Below, in pieces: positions 62,392 through 64,000 of a DNA stretch of 64,000 bases. Position 1 is the first letter of the stretch; each line of letters starts with the position of its first letter. The DNA is from Dyadobacter sp. MSC1_007 (lineage in GTDB: Bacteria > Bacteroidota > Bacteroidia > Cytophagales > Spirosomataceae): NCBI RefSeq assembly GCF_023667495.1, contig NZ_JAMOZL010000017.1:1-64000 (forward strand). Reading direction: 5' to 3'. A model generated the notes under the pieces. That model had not been told where the DNA came from. It did not search any database and was given only the letters and a program-made list of their open reading frames with translations. Both the position numbers and the translations under genes were made by a program.

Positions 62392-64000
62392 ATGACCTCG
62401 CATCAAATACGTCAGGCTTTTCTTGATTTTTTCCGTAGTAAAGAACACCTAATAGTACCGTCCGCTCCGTTGGTGGCCAAAAACGACCCTACCCTGATGT
62501 TCAATAACTCGGGAATGGCGCAGTTCAAGGACTTCTTCCTCGGGAATGGCACGCCTCCTTCCCGCCGGATTGCCGACACACAGAAATGCCTGCGCGTGTC
62601 AGGAAAGCATAACGACCTTGAAGATGTGGGTTTCGACACCTATCACCATACCATGTTCGAAATGCTTGGTAACTGGTCGTTTGGTGATTATTTCAAAAAA
62701 GAAGCGATTGCCTGGGCGTGGGAACTGCTGACGGAGGTTTATAAGCTTCCGAAAGACCGTTTATATGTATCTGTTTTTGAAGGTGATAGTAAAGATGGCG
62801 TTCCGTTTGACCAGGAGGCCTGGGACCTTTGGAAAGGCATTGTAGGCGAAGACCGGATTATTCTTGGTAACAAAAAAGATAACTTCTGGGAAATGGGCGA
62901 TACAGGTCCTTGCGGGCCTTGTTCGGAAATCCACGTCGATTTGCGCACACCGGCCGAAGTGGCGGAAGTTTCGGGCAAATCGCTGGTTAACAACGATCAC
63001 CCACAGGTGGTGGAAATCTGGAACCTGGTATTCATGCAATTCGAGCGGAAAGCCGACGGTTCGCTCATTCCGTTACCTTCCACGCACGTCGATACCGGCA
63101 TGGGCTTCGAGCGCCTTTGCATGGCCATTCAGCAAAAAACTTCAAACTACGACACTGACGTTTTCCAAAATACCATTCAGGTTTTGGAAACATTATCAGG
63201 CAAAAAATACGGCCAGAACGACGAGCCATTTGCCGATATCGCCATGCGTGTGATTTCCGATCACATCCGCGCTGTTTCATTTGCTATTACCGATGGTCAG
63301 CTGCCTTCGAATGTGAAGGCGGGATACGTGATCCGTCGCATTCTGCGCCGCGCAGTCCGTTACGGATATTCGTACCTGGGCTTCCAGGAGCCGTTTTTCC
63401 ATAAACTGGTTCCGGTTTTGGCCGAGCAGTTCAAGGATGTTTTCACGGAATTGAAAGATCAGGAAGAATTCGTAACACGGGTGATCCTGGAAGAGGAAAA
63501 AAGCTTCCTGCGTACACTCGAATCCGGTTTGAAAAGACTTGATGTCGTTATGTCGGGTCTGAAAGAAAATGGTATCAACACGATCCCAGGCGATGAAGTT
63601 TTCGAACTCAGCGACACTTTCGGATTCCCGGTTGACCTTACCGCATTGATTGCACGCGAGAAAAGCTTCCAAATCGACGAAACCGGCTTCCAGGATGCAT
63701 TGGCAGAGCAGAAAAAACGCTCGCGCCAGGATGCCGCCAAAGAAGCAACCGACTGGATCGAACTACGCGAATACGACGGTGTGGAGTTCCTTGGCTACGA
63801 TTTTGAAGAAACACACAGCCATATCGTGAAGTACCGGAAGGTGAAAACGAAAACAGGCGAAGAATACCATATTGTGCTCGACCGCACGCCGTTTTATGCT
63901 GAAATGGGGGGACAAGTGGGGGATACAGGGGAATTGGTTTTGGGGACGAAGGAAGAAGGAGGAAGGAGGATTGCTATTGTTGATACTAAGAAGGAAAACG
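62392..64000 (+). CDS. alaS: Alanyl-tRNA synthetase (partial, runs off the window)
   Basis: The frame from ATG 62392 is open to the window end, giving about 536 of the expected ~870 residues. It is a class II aminoacyl-tRNA synthetase that charges tRNA-Ala. The start [16 protein letters not shown] and [17 protein letters not shown] are family signatures. Motif 2 includes [20 protein letters not shown] and [15 protein letters not shown], motif 3 includes GMGFERL, and the tRNA-recognition region has [16 protein letters not shown]. The editing domain begins but its HxxxH lies beyond the window. A purine-rich stretch near 63948-63970 encodes KEEGGRR. Confidence 0.95.
   Translation, partial: MTSHQIRQAFLDFFRSKEHLIVPSAPLVAKNDPTLMFNNSGMAQFKDFFLGNGTPPSRRIADTQKCLRVSGKHNDLEDVGFDTYHHTMFEMLGNWSFGDYFKKEAIAWAWELLTEVYKLPKDRLYVSVFEGDSKDGVPFDQEAWDLWKGIVGEDRIILGNKKDNFWEMGDTGPCGPCSEIHVDLRTPAEVAEVSGKSLVNNDHPQVVEIWNLVFMQFERKADGSLIPLPSTHVDTGMGFERLCMAIQQKTSNYDTDVFQNTIQVLETLSGKKYGQNDEPFADIAMRVISDHIRAVSFAITDGQLPSNVKAGYVIRRILRRAVRYGYSYLGFQEPFFHKLVPVLAEQFKDVFTELKDQEEFVTRVILEEEKSFLRTLESGLKRLDVVMSGLKENGINTIPGDEVFELSDTFGFPVDLTALIAREKSFQIDETGFQDALAEQKKRSRQDAAKEATDWIELREYDGVEFLGYDFEETHSHIVKYRKVKTKTGEEYHIVLDRTPFYAEMGGQVGDTGELVLGTKEEGGRRIAIVDTKKEN

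Noticed and set aside
63948-63970. Purine-rich run near the window end resembling the complement of the pyrimidine-rich run at 1-42, as a possible repeat pair
   Set aside because: Low-complexity similarity only; the run lies in the alaS coding frame as KEEGGRR and no exact shared unit is seen.
1-64000. tRNA genes, CRISPR arrays, insertion sequences, phage genes
   Set aside because: Gaps were read for cloverleaf, repeat-spacer and terminal-repeat patterns and none was found; no transposase or integrase protein appears in any frame.

Overview
The window reads as chromosome of a gliding-type Bacteroidota, most like Cytophagales and probably close to Dyadobacter. The reasons are five SusC/SusD pairs, ECF sigma/FecR pairs, type A and type B T9SS sorting domains, upstream promoter elements of the TAnnTTTG type instead of Shine-Dalgarno-led genes, and DUF4249/TonB receptor pairs. 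The genus is inference. No tRNA, rRNA, CRISPR array, insertion sequence or phage gene is visible.

Positions 1-16600 hold mixed housekeeping and small-function genes: iolE-like dehydratase, DUF433, an S41 protease, a T9SS type-B surface protein, an acyl-ACP desaturase, a plsC-like acyltransferase, a GNAT enzyme, two tandemly duplicated thioredoxin-fold proteins, an acyl-CoA dehydrogenase, a GH9 endoglucanase, HxlR and Dabb genes, a cupin, and a DUF6934 gene followed by a 50-residue gene.

Positions 16664-26759 (minus strand) form an unusual SusC/SusD locus. Its enzymes are a twin-arginine-type sugar isomerase/epimerase, a tandem DUF1080 protein, a twin-arginine Gfo/Idh/MocA oxidoreductase and a DUF6807 (PmoA-like) protein. 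There is no classical glycoside hydrolase. Together they suggest exported oxidative (3-keto-sugar) glycoside cleavage. Positions 26991-31820 carry a second SusC/SusD pair closed by a strong terminator.

Positions 32316-45708 (minus) look like one operon of about 13.4 kb: ECF sigma, FecR, STN-SusC, SusD, a divergent second SusC, SusD, and a DUF1735-type lipoprotein. A short membrane-anchored protein resembling only the cytoplasmic part of FecR lies just upstream. A multidomain secreted GH9 (46507-49455) separates this operon from an oppositely oriented module (49547-58223): ECF sigma, FecR, STN-SusC, SusD and a CehA/McbA-type PHP hydrolase that is translationally coupled to SusD.

Positions 58241-64000 hold a 59-codon ORF, a small lipoprotein, a TonB-dependent receptor with its DUF4249 partner, and the first part of alaS, which runs off the window. 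The two ECF/FecR modules probably work by trans-envelope signalling: substrate binding to the STN-bearing SusC relieves FecR inhibition of the sigma factor, which then induces its own transport genes. The GH9 enzymes would release beta-glucan oligosaccharides outside the cell.
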